A DNA stretch of 64,000 nucleotides from NCBI GenBank assembly GCA_947449735.1, contig CANFTB010000010.1, positions 36,259 to 100,258 of the forward strand, written 5' to 3'. A program made the translations under genes and the position numbers. The notes below the pieces were generated by a model, which worked only from the letters and a program-made list of their open reading frames with translations, was not told where the DNA came from and ran no database searches. The DNA comes from Chthoniobacteraceae bacterium (GTDB lineage: Bacteria > Verrucomicrobiota > Verrucomicrobiia > Chthoniobacterales > Chthoniobacteraceae). Of the stretch, positions 51,907 to 60,078 are shown one piece after another; position 1 is the first letter of the stretch; every line of letters starts with the position of its first letter.

Positions 51907-52857
51907 TTACTTCACCGGCGCCTCGACCGCCTGAGCTCCCCGGTTCAAGTACGCGGAAATCTCATCGTGCTCCCGGTAGGTCGACTCAACCCCGAGGGTG
52001 GGCACCTCGATGTGAGCGGACCAAACCAGGGCGTTGAGCACCATTTTTCGGAAGTCGTCATTCTTCCAGTTGTCGTAAAAGTGGCCGCACGTCGTCCCAA
52101 AACCACGCCCCCCATCCTCGCGATCGCGCGCCCAGGCCACCCAACGTCCGTCGGGTTCGCGTCCCGGAAGCGCAGGCACTTCCAAGAGCGGCGTGACGGC
52201 CTTGTCGGTGCCCGAAAACCGGATGTTATAGTAAAACTCCTCCTTCAACCGGAACTGCCTTACTCCACTCGAAACCGGGTGCCGCGGCGAAGGGAGCGAA
52301 AGATCCGTGTCCAACACCTTGATCGCCGAATACCACTTTCTGGCCCCCTCCGTTTCCCATTGGAAATATCCCCCGCTCCACCGCAAAACCTGCTCCCGGT
52401 ACGCCTCCGGAGCGAAGGTCGAAAAATGGATCACCCCAAAACCGCATCCCCTGCCCATCAGCCCTTCCATGAAGGCAACACGTTCTGCGGTCTCCAAATG
52501 CGGCGCCTCTGAGAACAGGGTCCCATCTCGGCCATCGGAAATGACGAAAACAGAATCAGCGCCTTCGAGCGCCTCCTGGTCCTTGGGCCACCCGTCGAAA
52601 TGTGTTTCCACACGTACAGCCTGCCGCAAGTTGGATTCTTCGAGCAGCACCTTTAGAAGCTTCACAGACCAGGGATAATCGTGAATGCGGTTTCCCTCCG
52701 GTCCGTGGCTCTTCTTCCCTGCAATCAGCACAATCTTTTTCGGACGCTTAAACGCATCCGGCGAATCTGCGCCTTCCGCAGAAAAGGCTCCCAGTAAAAG
52801 CATGCTGAAACACGCAGCAGCGCCGGAGATACATCCAGTCCAAATCGAGTTTTTCAT
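51907..52857 (-). CDS. Secreted ThuA-like protein
   Basis: A 316-residue protein with a signal peptide (hydrophobic GAAACFSMLLLGAFSAEG). The ThuA fold is recognised from IVLIAGKKSHGPEGNRIHDY, SVFVISDGRDGTLF, GFGVIHFSTFAPEA and the terminal GTTCGHFYDNWKNDDFRKMV. ThuA was named for trehalose utilisation; in PVC bacteria exported copies occur in carbohydrate loci and the activity is unknown. The gene starts 6 bases downstream of the stop of an alpha/beta hydrolase gene, so the two are cotranscribed, and an amidohydrolase gene precedes them. Confidence 0.85.
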   Translation of the reverse strand: MKNSIWTGCISGAAACFSMLLLGAFSAEGADSPDAFKRPKKIVLIAGKKSHGPEGNRIHDYPWSVKLLKVLLEESNLRQAVRVETHFDGWPKDQEALEGADSVFVISDGRDGTLFSEAPHLETAERVAFMEGLMGRGCGFGVIHFSTFAPEAYREQVLRWSGGYFQWETEGARKWYSAIKVLDTDLSLPSPRHPVSSGVRQFRLKEEFYYNIRFSGTDKAVTPLLEVPALPGREPDGRWVAWARDREDGGRGFGTTCGHFYDNWKNDDFRKMVLNALVWSAHIEVPTLGVESTYREHDEISAYLNRGAQAVEAPVK

Positions 52858-52863
52858 TGAATT

Positions 52864-53754
52864 TCAAAAGTCTGGCCGCGTTTTTGTCAGCGCGCTTCGC
52901 GGCGCGACGCGGCAAAGAAAACGAGCCGCCTTTTCTAAAAATAGACCCGTCTCGTCGCGATGCAGTTGATGTCCGGCGCCCGGAAACCGCTCGTGCGTGC
53001 CGAACCGCAGCGCGTGCACTGCCTCGCGGGCGTCCTCTTCGCAAAGTGCACCTCCGCATGCGGGATCCGCCTGCATCAAAAGCGTAGGACATTCGATGCG
53101 CCCGCAAATGTCCGCGACGCGGTATCCGTCCAGCCAGCGACCGGCCACCAGCGGGGTGAAAACCCCCGGATCAACCCTCTGCAGGCAATCCGCGCTCCAC
53201 TGCAGCGATGCCCGGCTGCGAAGCTCGCCGAGACGCTTCGATCCACCGTCCGCCTGCGGAATCTGCAAGTCGGCCAGCAGGCTCGTAAAATCCTCACTTC
53301 GGAAATCCCTCTGGGCAACAGTCTGCATTCCCTTGAACTGGGCCTGCCACGCGGTGCCCTCGATTCTTTCGCCCATCGAGTGAAAAGGCGGGTCCTCCAA
53401 AATAACGCCCCGAACAAGCTCCGGCACCTCCGCAGCCAGGGCCGCTCCCACCATCGCTCCCAGGGAATGCCCAACAACGACCGCCGGAACTCCGATTTCA
53501 TTGCGCAAAAAACGCACCGCATCCTCCACGTAATCCATCACTAGGTAGGAGCCAGCGCGATCCGATTCGCCATGTCCCCGGTGATCGAGCGCAACCAGAC
53601 GCCACTCGCCGGCAAGCGCCCCGGCGACGGGCTCCCAGTCCCCGCCACAACGCGTCACCCCGTGGAGCAAAAGCATGACAGGGGACTCCGGGCTGCCCAG
53701 TTCTGCATACGAAAGGGCTGGAAACCCGGCGGACCGGCGAAAACACCAGTTCAT
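52864..53754 (-). CDS. Alpha/beta hydrolase
   Basis: A 296-residue cytoplasmic hydrolase. The oxyanion segment MLLLHGVTRCGGDW, the DHRGHGESD motif and the nucleophile elbow VVGHSLGAMVG (Ser after GH) are intact, and the final His is in FPGAGHQLHRDE. Family members are esterases, lactonases or C-C hydrolases. It overlaps the stop of the upstream amidohydrolase gene by four bases (ATGA), the tightest link in this operon, so the two enzymes probably act on the same compound. Substrate not inferable. Confidence 0.88.
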   Translation of the reverse strand: MNWCFRRSAGFPALSYAELGSPESPVMLLLHGVTRCGGDWEPVAGALAGEWRLVALDHRGHGESDRAGSYLVMDYVEDAVRFLRNEIGVPAVVVGHSLGAMVGAALAAEVPELVRGVILEDPPFHSMGERIEGTAWQAQFKGMQTVAQRDFRSEDFTSLLADLQIPQADGGSKRLGELRSRASLQWSADCLQRVDPGVFTPLVAGRWLDGYRVADICGRIECPTLLMQADPACGGALCEEDAREAVHALRFGTHERFPGAGHQLHRDETGLFLEKAARFLCRVAPRSALTKTRPDF

Positions 53755-55046
53755 CGCTCGCGCCTCACGATCGTGGGAAAGCTCGTTGCAAAGCGCCCTG
53801 CCTTGATCACACCGGACTGCATAACTGCAAGCAGGTTCCGGCGGTCCTCCAACAAGGAAATATCGGACAGCACATCACCATCCACGACGAGCACATCAGC
53901 CAGTTTCCCGACCTCGAGCGTGCCGAACTCTCCTCCCCTCCCCATGATCTCTGCCCCGGTCTTCGTGGCGCAGGTGATGACCTCCAGCGGGGTCAGCCCC
54001 ACGTCCTTCACGAAAAAGGTCAGCTCCCGGGCGTAATCCCCGTGAGGATTCCAGCCGAACCCGTAGTCTCCGCCCATCCCCAGACGGCCGCCTGAGCGCA
54101 GGATGCGTCTGGCGCTCTCGATTCCCCCATCGAGGGTTTCCTTGTGCCCGTCGATGACGACCTGCGAAAGACCGAACTCCCTTCCGTGCTCAACGCTGGC
54201 CTTTTCAAAGTAAAGCGCCGGAATGCACGGAACGTCACGCTCGAGGAGCAAGTCGAGAGCCTCGTGATCCATGAAAGTTCCGTGCTCGATGGTGTCGTAC
54301 CCCGCCCGCAGCGCGTTTTTGATTCCCTGCGTGGCACGGCAATGCCCGGTGACCTTCATCTTGTGGTTGTGCGCCGTGGCGACCACGGCGTGCATCTCCT
54401 CAAAAGTCATGCAGAGTGTGTGGTGGTCGTTGATGTCCGGGGACGCGGCGTCGCCTGTGGGATAAGTCTTCACCCATTCCACGCCGTCCTTCACCAAGGC
54501 GCGCACCGCCCTACGGGCGTCCTGCTCGCCGTTGATGATGAATACGAGCCCCTCCATTCCAATCTTTCGAAAATCGGGATTCCAGTCCATCAGCCCTCCC
54601 GCGGAACAAATCTCCCGACCGCTGGCGCTCAGGCGCGGTCCGGGCAACAGATCCTCTTCGATCGCCTTTTTGAGCCACACATCAACATTGAAGAGGCAGC
54701 CCCCGGAACGCGCGGCCGTGTACCCGCACTCAAGCGCGAGGCGTGCATTCACCCCGGCCAGCATCGACACGTACTCAACAGGGTACTTGATGTCCAGGTC
54801 CTCCAGTGCAGCGATATTGAAATAGGTTGCATGAAAATGAGCCTCTACCAGACCCGGCATCACCGTCCCACCAAGCGCATCGATCTCATTCGTGCCGGGC
54901 CCACGCGAAGGGGCATCAGCAGCGCGTCCGCTGAAGGCGATCATTCCGTCTCGTATCAGCAACGCCCCGTCGGAAACGGGCGGTCCGCCCCGACCGTCGA
55001 CGAGGGTGCAGTTGTGAATGAAAATGGTTTCCGGGGAGTGTTTCAC
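53751..55046 (-). CDS. Metal-dependent amidohydrolase
   Basis: About 431 residues from GTG 55046 (a TTG at 55085 would add 13 residues; neither has a clear ribosome-binding site). Amidohydrolase superfamily motifs: GLVEAHFHATYF with the HxH metal pair, a lysine in VKTYPTGDAAS (metal bridge), His in VTGHCRA, His in TIEHGTF and the catalytic Asp in GGDYGFGWNP. Such enzymes are imidazolonepropionase- or prolidase-like hydrolases of cyclic amides or lactams. The exact substrate is unknown. It is the first gene of the amidohydrolase/hydrolase/ThuA operon and is divergent to a PAS-AraC regulator. Confidence 0.87.
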   Translation of the reverse strand: MKHSPETIFIHNCTLVDGRGGPPVSDGALLIRDGMIAFSGRAADAPSRGPGTNEIDALGGTVMPGLVEAHFHATYFNIAALEDLDIKYPVEYVSMLAGVNARLALECGYTAARSGGCLFNVDVWLKKAIEEDLLPGPRLSASGREICSAGGLMDWNPDFRKIGMEGLVFIINGEQDARRAVRALVKDGVEWVKTYPTGDAASPDINDHHTLCMTFEEMHAVVATAHNHKMKVTGHCRATQGIKNALRAGYDTIEHGTFMDHEALDLLLERDVPCIPALYFEKASVEHGREFGLSQVVIDGHKETLDGGIESARRILRSGGRLGMGGDYGFGWNPHGDYARELTFFVKDVGLTPLEVITCATKTGAEIMGRGGEFGTLEVGKLADVLVVDGDVLSDISLLEDRRNLLAVMQSGVIKAGRFATSFPTIVRRER

Positions 55047-55220
55047 TTTGGGGGGGAGTGGTTCGGGGCGCGGCGCCCAAATCAACGACCTTGGTATGAA
55101 TTTCCTGCTGTCACGGATAGAATCGGGGCGGCAGATTTGTGAACATTCACGCCAAACGGGAGCGCAAGTTCCCTTTGTTCTCGCGGCGCAGACGCTGGAC
55201 CGTCAAAAACACACTCCTGA
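55047..55220. promoter_or_regulatory. Divergent promoter region, amidohydrolase operon and PAS-AraC regulator
   Basis: About 170 bases separate the two divergent starts. The layout of a regulator next to a divergent catabolic operon points to local control. No clear operator repeat or consensus promoter was recognised. Confidence 0.4.
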
Positions 55221-55964
55221 ATGACCTCCGCAGATCCAATCTCATCCGGCTTCTTCGTCCAGCTTGCGCAGGAACATGGACTCCAATTGTTTGACGCGCT
55301 CCCCGACATCCGCTTTTTCATCAAGAACAGCCGGGGCGTGTACATCAAGGCTAGCCTCGGAATGTGCCTCGCCCACGGCTGTTCAAGCGCCGAGGGCATT
55401 GTGGGTAAAACAGACCACGACTTTATCCCCTCCTACCTCGCCGACCATTACACTAGGGACGATCAGGAGGTTCTCGCGGGAGCCGAAATCTGGAACCGCA
55501 TGGAGATGGTCATGCGTAACCCCGGCTGCACCGACTGGTACGTCACCTCGAAGATTCCACTGCGTGGAAAAACAGGCGCAATCATCGGCCTCGCCGGGAT
55601 CTCTCGCGACCTTTCGCAGGCGGCGAAGTTTGCAACGCCATTTGCTCGCCTGGCCCCCGCCCTCGAGCACATCCACGAGCACTACGCCGAACCGGTTCCC
55701 CTGCGCCGGCTCGCGGAGACCGCGGGAATGTCAGAGAGAAGCTTCCAGCGCCACTTTAAACAGTCCTTCCGACTGGGACCGGCAGCCTACGTCCGGCAGT
55801 TCCGCCTGGGAAAGGCCTGCCAGCTTTTGATCGAGACTGAAAAAACCATCACTGTGATCGCACAAGAGACCGGCTTCAGCGACCACAGCCACTTGGTGAG
55901 AGAGTTCACCCGGCTCCTCGGAGAATCACCGGGTAAATACAGGCGGCGCTACAGGCGGAGCTGA
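55221..55964 (+). CDS. AraC family regulator with PAS sensor domain
   Basis: A 247-residue regulator. The N-terminal 120 residues form a PAS domain (ALPDIRFFIKNSRGVYIKAS, VGKTDHDFIPSYLADHY, VTSKIPLRGKTGAIIGLAGI), and the C-terminal 95 residues form the AraC double helix-turn-helix (RLAETAGMSERSFQRHF, then TVIAQETGFSDHSHLVREFT). PAS-AraC pairs sense a small ligand or redox cue and activate nearby genes. It is divergent to the amidohydrolase operon, its probable target. Confidence 0.88.
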   Translation: MTSADPISSGFFVQLAQEHGLQLFDALPDIRFFIKNSRGVYIKASLGMCLAHGCSSAEGIVGKTDHDFIPSYLADHYTRDDQEVLAGAEIWNRMEMVMRNPGCTDWYVTSKIPLRGKTGAIIGLAGISRDLSQAAKFATPFARLAPALEHIHEHYAEPVPLRRLAETAGMSERSFQRHFKQSFRLGPAAYVRQFRLGKACQLLIETEKTITVIAQETGFSDHSHLVREFTRLLGESPGKYRRRYRRS

Positions 55965-56041
55965 ATTTGAGGCAGGGTTTTCATGCGCCAGCCCCGTGCG
56001 CCTCTACAGACCTGGGTGAGCGCCCACCCTCCACGCCATTC

Positions 56042-57253
56042 CTACGGCGCGCTCAGCCAGTCCAGGTTGAACCTTGCCAGCGTCAGCCGACCGCCCGCGA
56101 ACGCAGCCACCCCCGTGTTGTCGCCGCTACGGCCGTAGAAACACAAAATCGTCCCTCCTTTGGTCACAGCAAGGTCTGAGTACATCGCCGGCCCGGCTTC
56201 CAGAGTCTTGTCGAATGCCCAAGAACGGGCTTCATCTTGACTGGCCTTAATGCTCAGGTTCATGCGGTCACGATTTTTGCCAGACTCCTCCCTTCCCTTT
56301 TCCTTCGAAAGATTGTGGGGGTTTGAAAAGAGCACGAGACGCCTGCCTCCAAAATCGTATTGGACCAACCCGGCCATGCAGATGGGTTCAAGAAGGGCAT
56401 TGTCGAAACACGGCTCGCTCCAGCCGCGGGCGCCGTCGCCGCTAGTGGTTACCAACCTCCGGTGCGCCTTGGATTCGCTGCGTACGTTCAGCATCACACG
56501 GCCGTCGCTCAGTTCGACAGCCGCCGTTTCATTGGGATTGATCCACGCTTCCGTGCACGGCACCGCAATCTCACCCGCCTTCCAAGTCCGCCCGCCGTCG
56601 TCGCTATAAATTGTGGAGGTCACACTCGGACGGTGGGCGTTCCCGCCCTCGCCCGTAGACAACCACACCGGCACCACCAGTCGCCCGCTCCTAAGCTGGA
56701 TGCTGTGACCCGGCCCGGTCGCAAGCACCTTCCAGTCGTAACCCTTACGGAAACCGTCAAACGCCGAAGTAATCTCCACCGGCGCGCCGAATGTATGCCC
56801 GTCGTCCGTGCTTCGCTGGTAGAAACAGCGCATGTATTCGAGGCAGAAAAGCATGTGCACCGTCCCGTCGCCACCGGCGATGAGCACGGGATTGTTGTAA
56901 GTCACTGCCCTGGGATCAACGTTCTTCATCCGCAGAGCGAGGGGATTCTTCTCCTTCACCCCCTCGACCGAGGCGATGCTCTTCGGGGCGCTCCACGTCC
57001 TTCCCTCGTCCGTGCTTCTGCGCAGCAGGATCCGGATGTCATCCCAATCACTCACACCCGACGGATGCTGGCGCGCCTCGCACCACGCAAGAACCGTCCC
57101 CTTTGCCGTCACAACGACTCCCGGAATATGGTACAGCTTGTAGGCCGGATCGTCTCCAACGACGAAAAGATCCTGCTTTTCCAAAAGCGGTTCAGCCGCT
57201 GCTAAACAACATCCCAAGAAAGCAAGAATCGCGTAAAGGAGGGGGGATTTCAT
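56042..57253 (-). CDS. Secreted sialidase (exo-alpha-sialidase-like)
   Basis: A 403-residue protein starting at ATG 57253 with a signal peptide (MKSPLLYAILAFLGCCLAAA). The N-terminal YHIPGVV stands at the place of the sialidase RIP motif with His for Arg. Asp-box repeats are clear: STDEGRTW, STDDGHTF, SDDGGRTW and two weaker ones. The length and repeat spacing fit a six-bladed GH33-type propeller. It is more likely a genuine sialidase than the protein at 3459-4550, but the missing Arg weakens that. The gene is convergent with the PAS-AraC regulator and downstream of the phospholipase D gene on the same strand. Confidence 0.82.
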   Translation of the reverse strand: MKSPLLYAILAFLGCCLAAAEPLLEKQDLFVVGDDPAYKLYHIPGVVVTAKGTVLAWCEARQHPSGVSDWDDIRILLRRSTDEGRTWSAPKSIASVEGVKEKNPLALRMKNVDPRAVTYNNPVLIAGGDGTVHMLFCLEYMRCFYQRSTDDGHTFGAPVEITSAFDGFRKGYDWKVLATGPGHSIQLRSGRLVVPVWLSTGEGGNAHRPSVTSTIYSDDGGRTWKAGEIAVPCTEAWINPNETAAVELSDGRVMLNVRSESKAHRRLVTTSGDGARGWSEPCFDNALLEPICMAGLVQYDFGGRRLVLFSNPHNLSKEKGREESGKNRDRMNLSIKASQDEARSWAFDKTLEAGPAMYSDLAVTKGGTILCFYGRSGDNTGVAAFAGGRLTLARFNLDWLSAP

Positions 57254-57428
57254 AAAATGCCACGCTACCAAACCCGCCCCTTCCAACCAGTCCTCATTCC
57301 ACCTCTTCTCCGCGCCACCGCGCAACCCACTTACAGAGCAAAGCACTCCGGCCAGCCCAGCCCCCCCGAGCACGGCCACCCAAGGCCCTCCCCTCAAAAC
57401 CGCTCTGGACGCCACAGGCTGGGCGATC

Positions 57429-58598
57429 TCAGCACCAGTAGCGCACAAAAAACAGAAGCCGGCTCACCGCCCGCAACCAGAGCGGCAGCTGCTCGAGTTT
57501 CGCCACCGTCAGCTCGACGGAGCTTGTCTCATCCCTTTGAAACGAGGCTTCAAGCTCCTCCTTGGAGGAAGGATGTGTCAGAGCCACCTCCACCTCGAGG
57601 TCATGCAAAAAGCTCCGGTAATTCAGGTTTACCGATCCCAGAAACATCTCACCATCCGCGATAATCACCTTCTTGTGGGCGAAGGGCCCCTGGTATTCCA
57701 GCACGCGGACTCCGCTCGCCAGCAACCGCCCCATCATCCCCAGACTCATCCACCGGATGAACACGTGGTCGTTCTCCTCGGGAACCAACACCCGGACATC
57801 CACGCCCCTCGCCGCAGCCCGGCACAGCGCGCGCAGAAACCTGCGCGGTGGTAAAAAATACGGGTTCTGGATCCAGACCCTGCTCTGCGCACGGTGGATC
57901 CTTTCGCGAAACCGCTTGTTCATCCGGCCCCGCAGATAGCGCGTCTCGTTTAAGAGCAAGAGCAGCGGCAGCGATCGCCTTGATCCTGAAGGCACCCGCT
58001 CCCCAAACGCCCGCCGGAAAGCATCGCAAAGAAAACCCACCTCGGGACCGCTCACTCGCACCCCGGCATCCATCCACGCCTCGCGTCCCCGGACTTCCCT
58101 CAGGTGCATGTCGCAAACATTGAGACTCCCCACCCACGCCGACACGCCGTCGATGAGTGTCACCTTCCGGTGCAAACCCCGGTTGAGAGTTTTGATTCTC
58201 CGCAAAAACTGCCGCACCCACGCTCCAGTCTTGCGCGTAAACTGCTCCGTACGGCCGTTCAGCATCCGCCAGGGAAGCCCCCGGTACACCTGCACTCGAA
58301 CTCCAGCATTTTCCAAGCGCTGATACAAACCATAGTCGATCTCAGGAGACCCCCAGTGGTCGAAAACCATGCGGATCCGCACCCCGCGCAAATGCGCCCG
58401 CCGGAAACCCTCACAAAGCCTCTCGGCCAGAACCCCCGCCTCGAATGTGTAGACTTCCATGTCCACTGAGCGCGTCGCGGTTTCAATCTCGGCAAGCATC
58501 CCTGCGTAAAAGGCGTCGCCGTCCAAATACAGCTGTTCGGATTCCCACCTGGCCTCGTCTGCATTCATCCCATTCATTCCGTTCAACAGCGCACTCAC
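57429..58598 (-). CDS. Phospholipase D-like (cardiolipin synthase-type) protein
   Basis: A 389-residue protein with two HKD-type motifs: LHRKVTLIDGVSAWVGSLN (first) and AHKKVIIADGEMFLGSVNLN (second), the pair that forms one PLD active site. The layout matches cardiolipin synthases, although the usual N-terminal membrane helices are missing, so it is a soluble or peripheral form (ClsB-like). The GTG start at 58598 overlaps the TGA of the LysR gene by four bases (GTGA), so translation is coupled. An internal ATG at 58577 is an alternative start. Confidence 0.85.
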   Translation of the reverse strand: MSALLNGMNGMNADEARWESEQLYLDGDAFYAGMLAEIETATRSVDMEVYTFEAGVLAERLCEGFRRAHLRGVRIRMVFDHWGSPEIDYGLYQRLENAGVRVQVYRGLPWRMLNGRTEQFTRKTGAWVRQFLRRIKTLNRGLHRKVTLIDGVSAWVGSLNVCDMHLREVRGREAWMDAGVRVSGPEVGFLCDAFRRAFGERVPSGSRRSLPLLLLLNETRYLRGRMNKRFRERIHRAQSRVWIQNPYFLPPRRFLRALCRAAARGVDVRVLVPEENDHVFIRWMSLGMMGRLLASGVRVLEYQGPFAHKKVIIADGEMFLGSVNLNYRSFLHDLEVEVALTHPSSKEELEASFQRDETSSVELTVAKLEQLPLWLRAVSRLLFFVRYWC

Positions 58599-59575
58599 AG
58601 AACCCGGACCCCCTTTCGGGCGACTGCCCGCCCCTTGACCCTCCGCCCCCGTGCGGGGGAATCCGCCCCAAACTGTTTGGCCAGCAGCGCCACACAGGGA
58701 TGTTCAAAAGTGCGCTCGGCCGTGATCAAATACAAGCGCACACCGCACTCCTCGGTGCGCCCCACGGGCACGAAGCCATAGCGCCCAACCGCCTCCTCCT
58801 CGACCAGCGTCGGCACAGCAGTCACACCGAACCCCTCCGCGGCGACCACTTTCGCAAGCGCTGCATCCTCGAACTCGCCCACCACCACCGGCTCGATTCC
58901 CCTCGCTCCGAACCATTTTTCGATGTCGCGCCGGAGCGCCGTGTTCTGCGTTGGAAGCAAAAGCGGCGCGTCGTGCAGCAGGCCCGGAAAGGCGCCCTTT
59001 TTCTTGAGCCTCGCCGCCAGATCCGGGGTGGCGCAGAAAGTCAGCCCGGACTCCCCCAGAACATGAGAGAACGTTTTGACCTGCATCCCCGAGGGCGGGG
59101 ATTCGTCGCTCAAAATCGCATCCAGCCTGTGCGCTCCCAGCTGCCCGAGCAGATCCTCGAGCTTCCCCTCCCGGCAGCTCACCTGGACCACGGGCCGCCT
59201 TTCGAACACCGGCTTGAGCACCCCGATGGACAACAGCTTCGGAAAGGAATCCAGGATCCCCACCTGCAAACGCAGCGTGGCCGAGGAGGAGGCGCGCCTC
59301 GCCGTGGAGAGCAATTCGCGGCCGATGGAAAAAATTGACTCGGCATACTCGTAGACCACGCGGCCGAAGCTGGTCAGTGCGATGGAGCGCCCGCTTTTCC
59401 TGTAAAGCGCCTCCCCCAGAGCCTCTTCCAGAAGCTTCACCTGCGTGCACATGGACGGCTGCGAGCACTTCAACACCTCCGAGGCCCGGCGCAGACTCCC
59501 CTCCCTGGCTATCGCATGAAAGTACCTCAAATGGTGGTAGTTCAACCACTCCGTATGGGCTGATAAATCTTTCAT
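58595..59575 (-). CDS. LysR family regulator, NhaR-like
   Basis: A 326-residue regulator. The N-terminal winged helix-turn-helix has the NhaR-like opening WLNYHHLRYFHAIAREGSL, followed by RASEVLKCSQPSMCTQVKLL and a typical LysR effector domain. NhaR-type proteins respond to Na+ or pH and activate antiporter genes. No antiporter is next to it here; instead a phospholipase D-like gene overlaps its stop. A divergent HPF-like gene lies 70 bases away and is a possible target, which would link ion stress to ribosome hibernation. Confidence 0.87.
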   Translation of the reverse strand: MKDLSAHTEWLNYHHLRYFHAIAREGSLRRASEVLKCSQPSMCTQVKLLEEALGEALYRKSGRSIALTSFGRVVYEYAESIFSIGRELLSTARRASSSATLRLQVGILDSFPKLLSIGVLKPVFERRPVVQVSCREGKLEDLLGQLGAHRLDAILSDESPPSGMQVKTFSHVLGESGLTFCATPDLAARLKKKGAFPGLLHDAPLLLPTQNTALRRDIEKWFGARGIEPVVVGEFEDAALAKVVAAEGFGVTAVPTLVEEEAVGRYGFVPVGRTEECGVRLYLITAERTFEHPCVALLAKQFGADSPARGRRVKGRAVARKGVRVL

Positions 59576-59645
59576 AAAATGGAATGTTTTGTTTGTTTCT
59601 TTGTATTAGTCGAAGGATTCGCCGGATGGCAAGCTCTGCCGCGTT

Positions 59646-59981
59646 ATGAAACTCAGTCTCAACTCAGGTCTGTATCAACCCTCGGTCACGTTCTCCACAC
59701 AGCTCAGGGATAAGCTCGCCGCTTTGTGTAAACTGCTGAGGATCGACGAAGCCAGGATCGTGGTCGAGAAGCGCGCCGAGAGCAGCCCGGCCTTCCGCCT
59801 CTCCGCCCACCTGGTCGTGCCCGGCCCCGACATCGTGGTCGAATCCGTGGACCACACGCTTCGGGCGGCCCTACAAAAACTCGACGGCCTGCTGCTCGCG
59901 AGGATTGAGAAAAAGCGCCTCAAGCAGACGCAACGTATTTCAGGACGGTGTCTGAGGACATCGCCCCGGGTGTGCCCCTAG
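59646..59981 (+). CDS. Short HPF/RaiA-like ribosome-associated protein
   Basis: A 111-residue protein resembling the short ribosome hibernation factors: CKLLRIDEARIVVEKRAESS, then FRLSAHLVVPGPDIVVESVD and HTLRAALQKLDGLLLARIEK. These beta-alpha-beta-beta-beta-alpha proteins bind the 30S decoding site in stationary phase. The C-terminal end after IEKKRLKQTQ is short and basic and lacks the dimerisation domain of the long forms. It is divergent to the LysR gene and ends before a strong terminator. Confidence 0.75.
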   Translation: MKLSLNSGLYQPSVTFSTQLRDKLAALCKLLRIDEARIVVEKRAESSPAFRLSAHLVVPGPDIVVESVDHTLRAALQKLDGLLLARIEKKRLKQTQRISGRCLRTSPRVCP

Positions 59982-60015
59982 GAAAGGGACCACCCCACCA
60001 ATTGGGGGAAACGGG

Positions 60016-60056
60016 TGCCCGTCGGCGGAATCGGATTTCCGCCGGCGGGCATTTTT
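60016..60056 (+). terminator. Rho-independent terminator
   Basis: Long stem TGCCCGTCGGCGGAA against TTTCCGCCGGCGGGCA, five-base loop, then TTTTTC. It follows the HPF-like gene by about 35 bases and faces the end of the PhoD gene, so it may serve both convergent transcripts. Confidence 0.9.
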
Positions 60057-60078
60057 CATTCCCGGGCGCTGCGTCCGC

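Noticed and set aside
51750..52037. 95-codon plus-strand frame between the FAD oxidoreductase and ThuA genes
   Set aside because: Its 3' half is antisense to the ThuA gene and its 5' half is low-complexity Lys/Ala/Pro; no support for expression.
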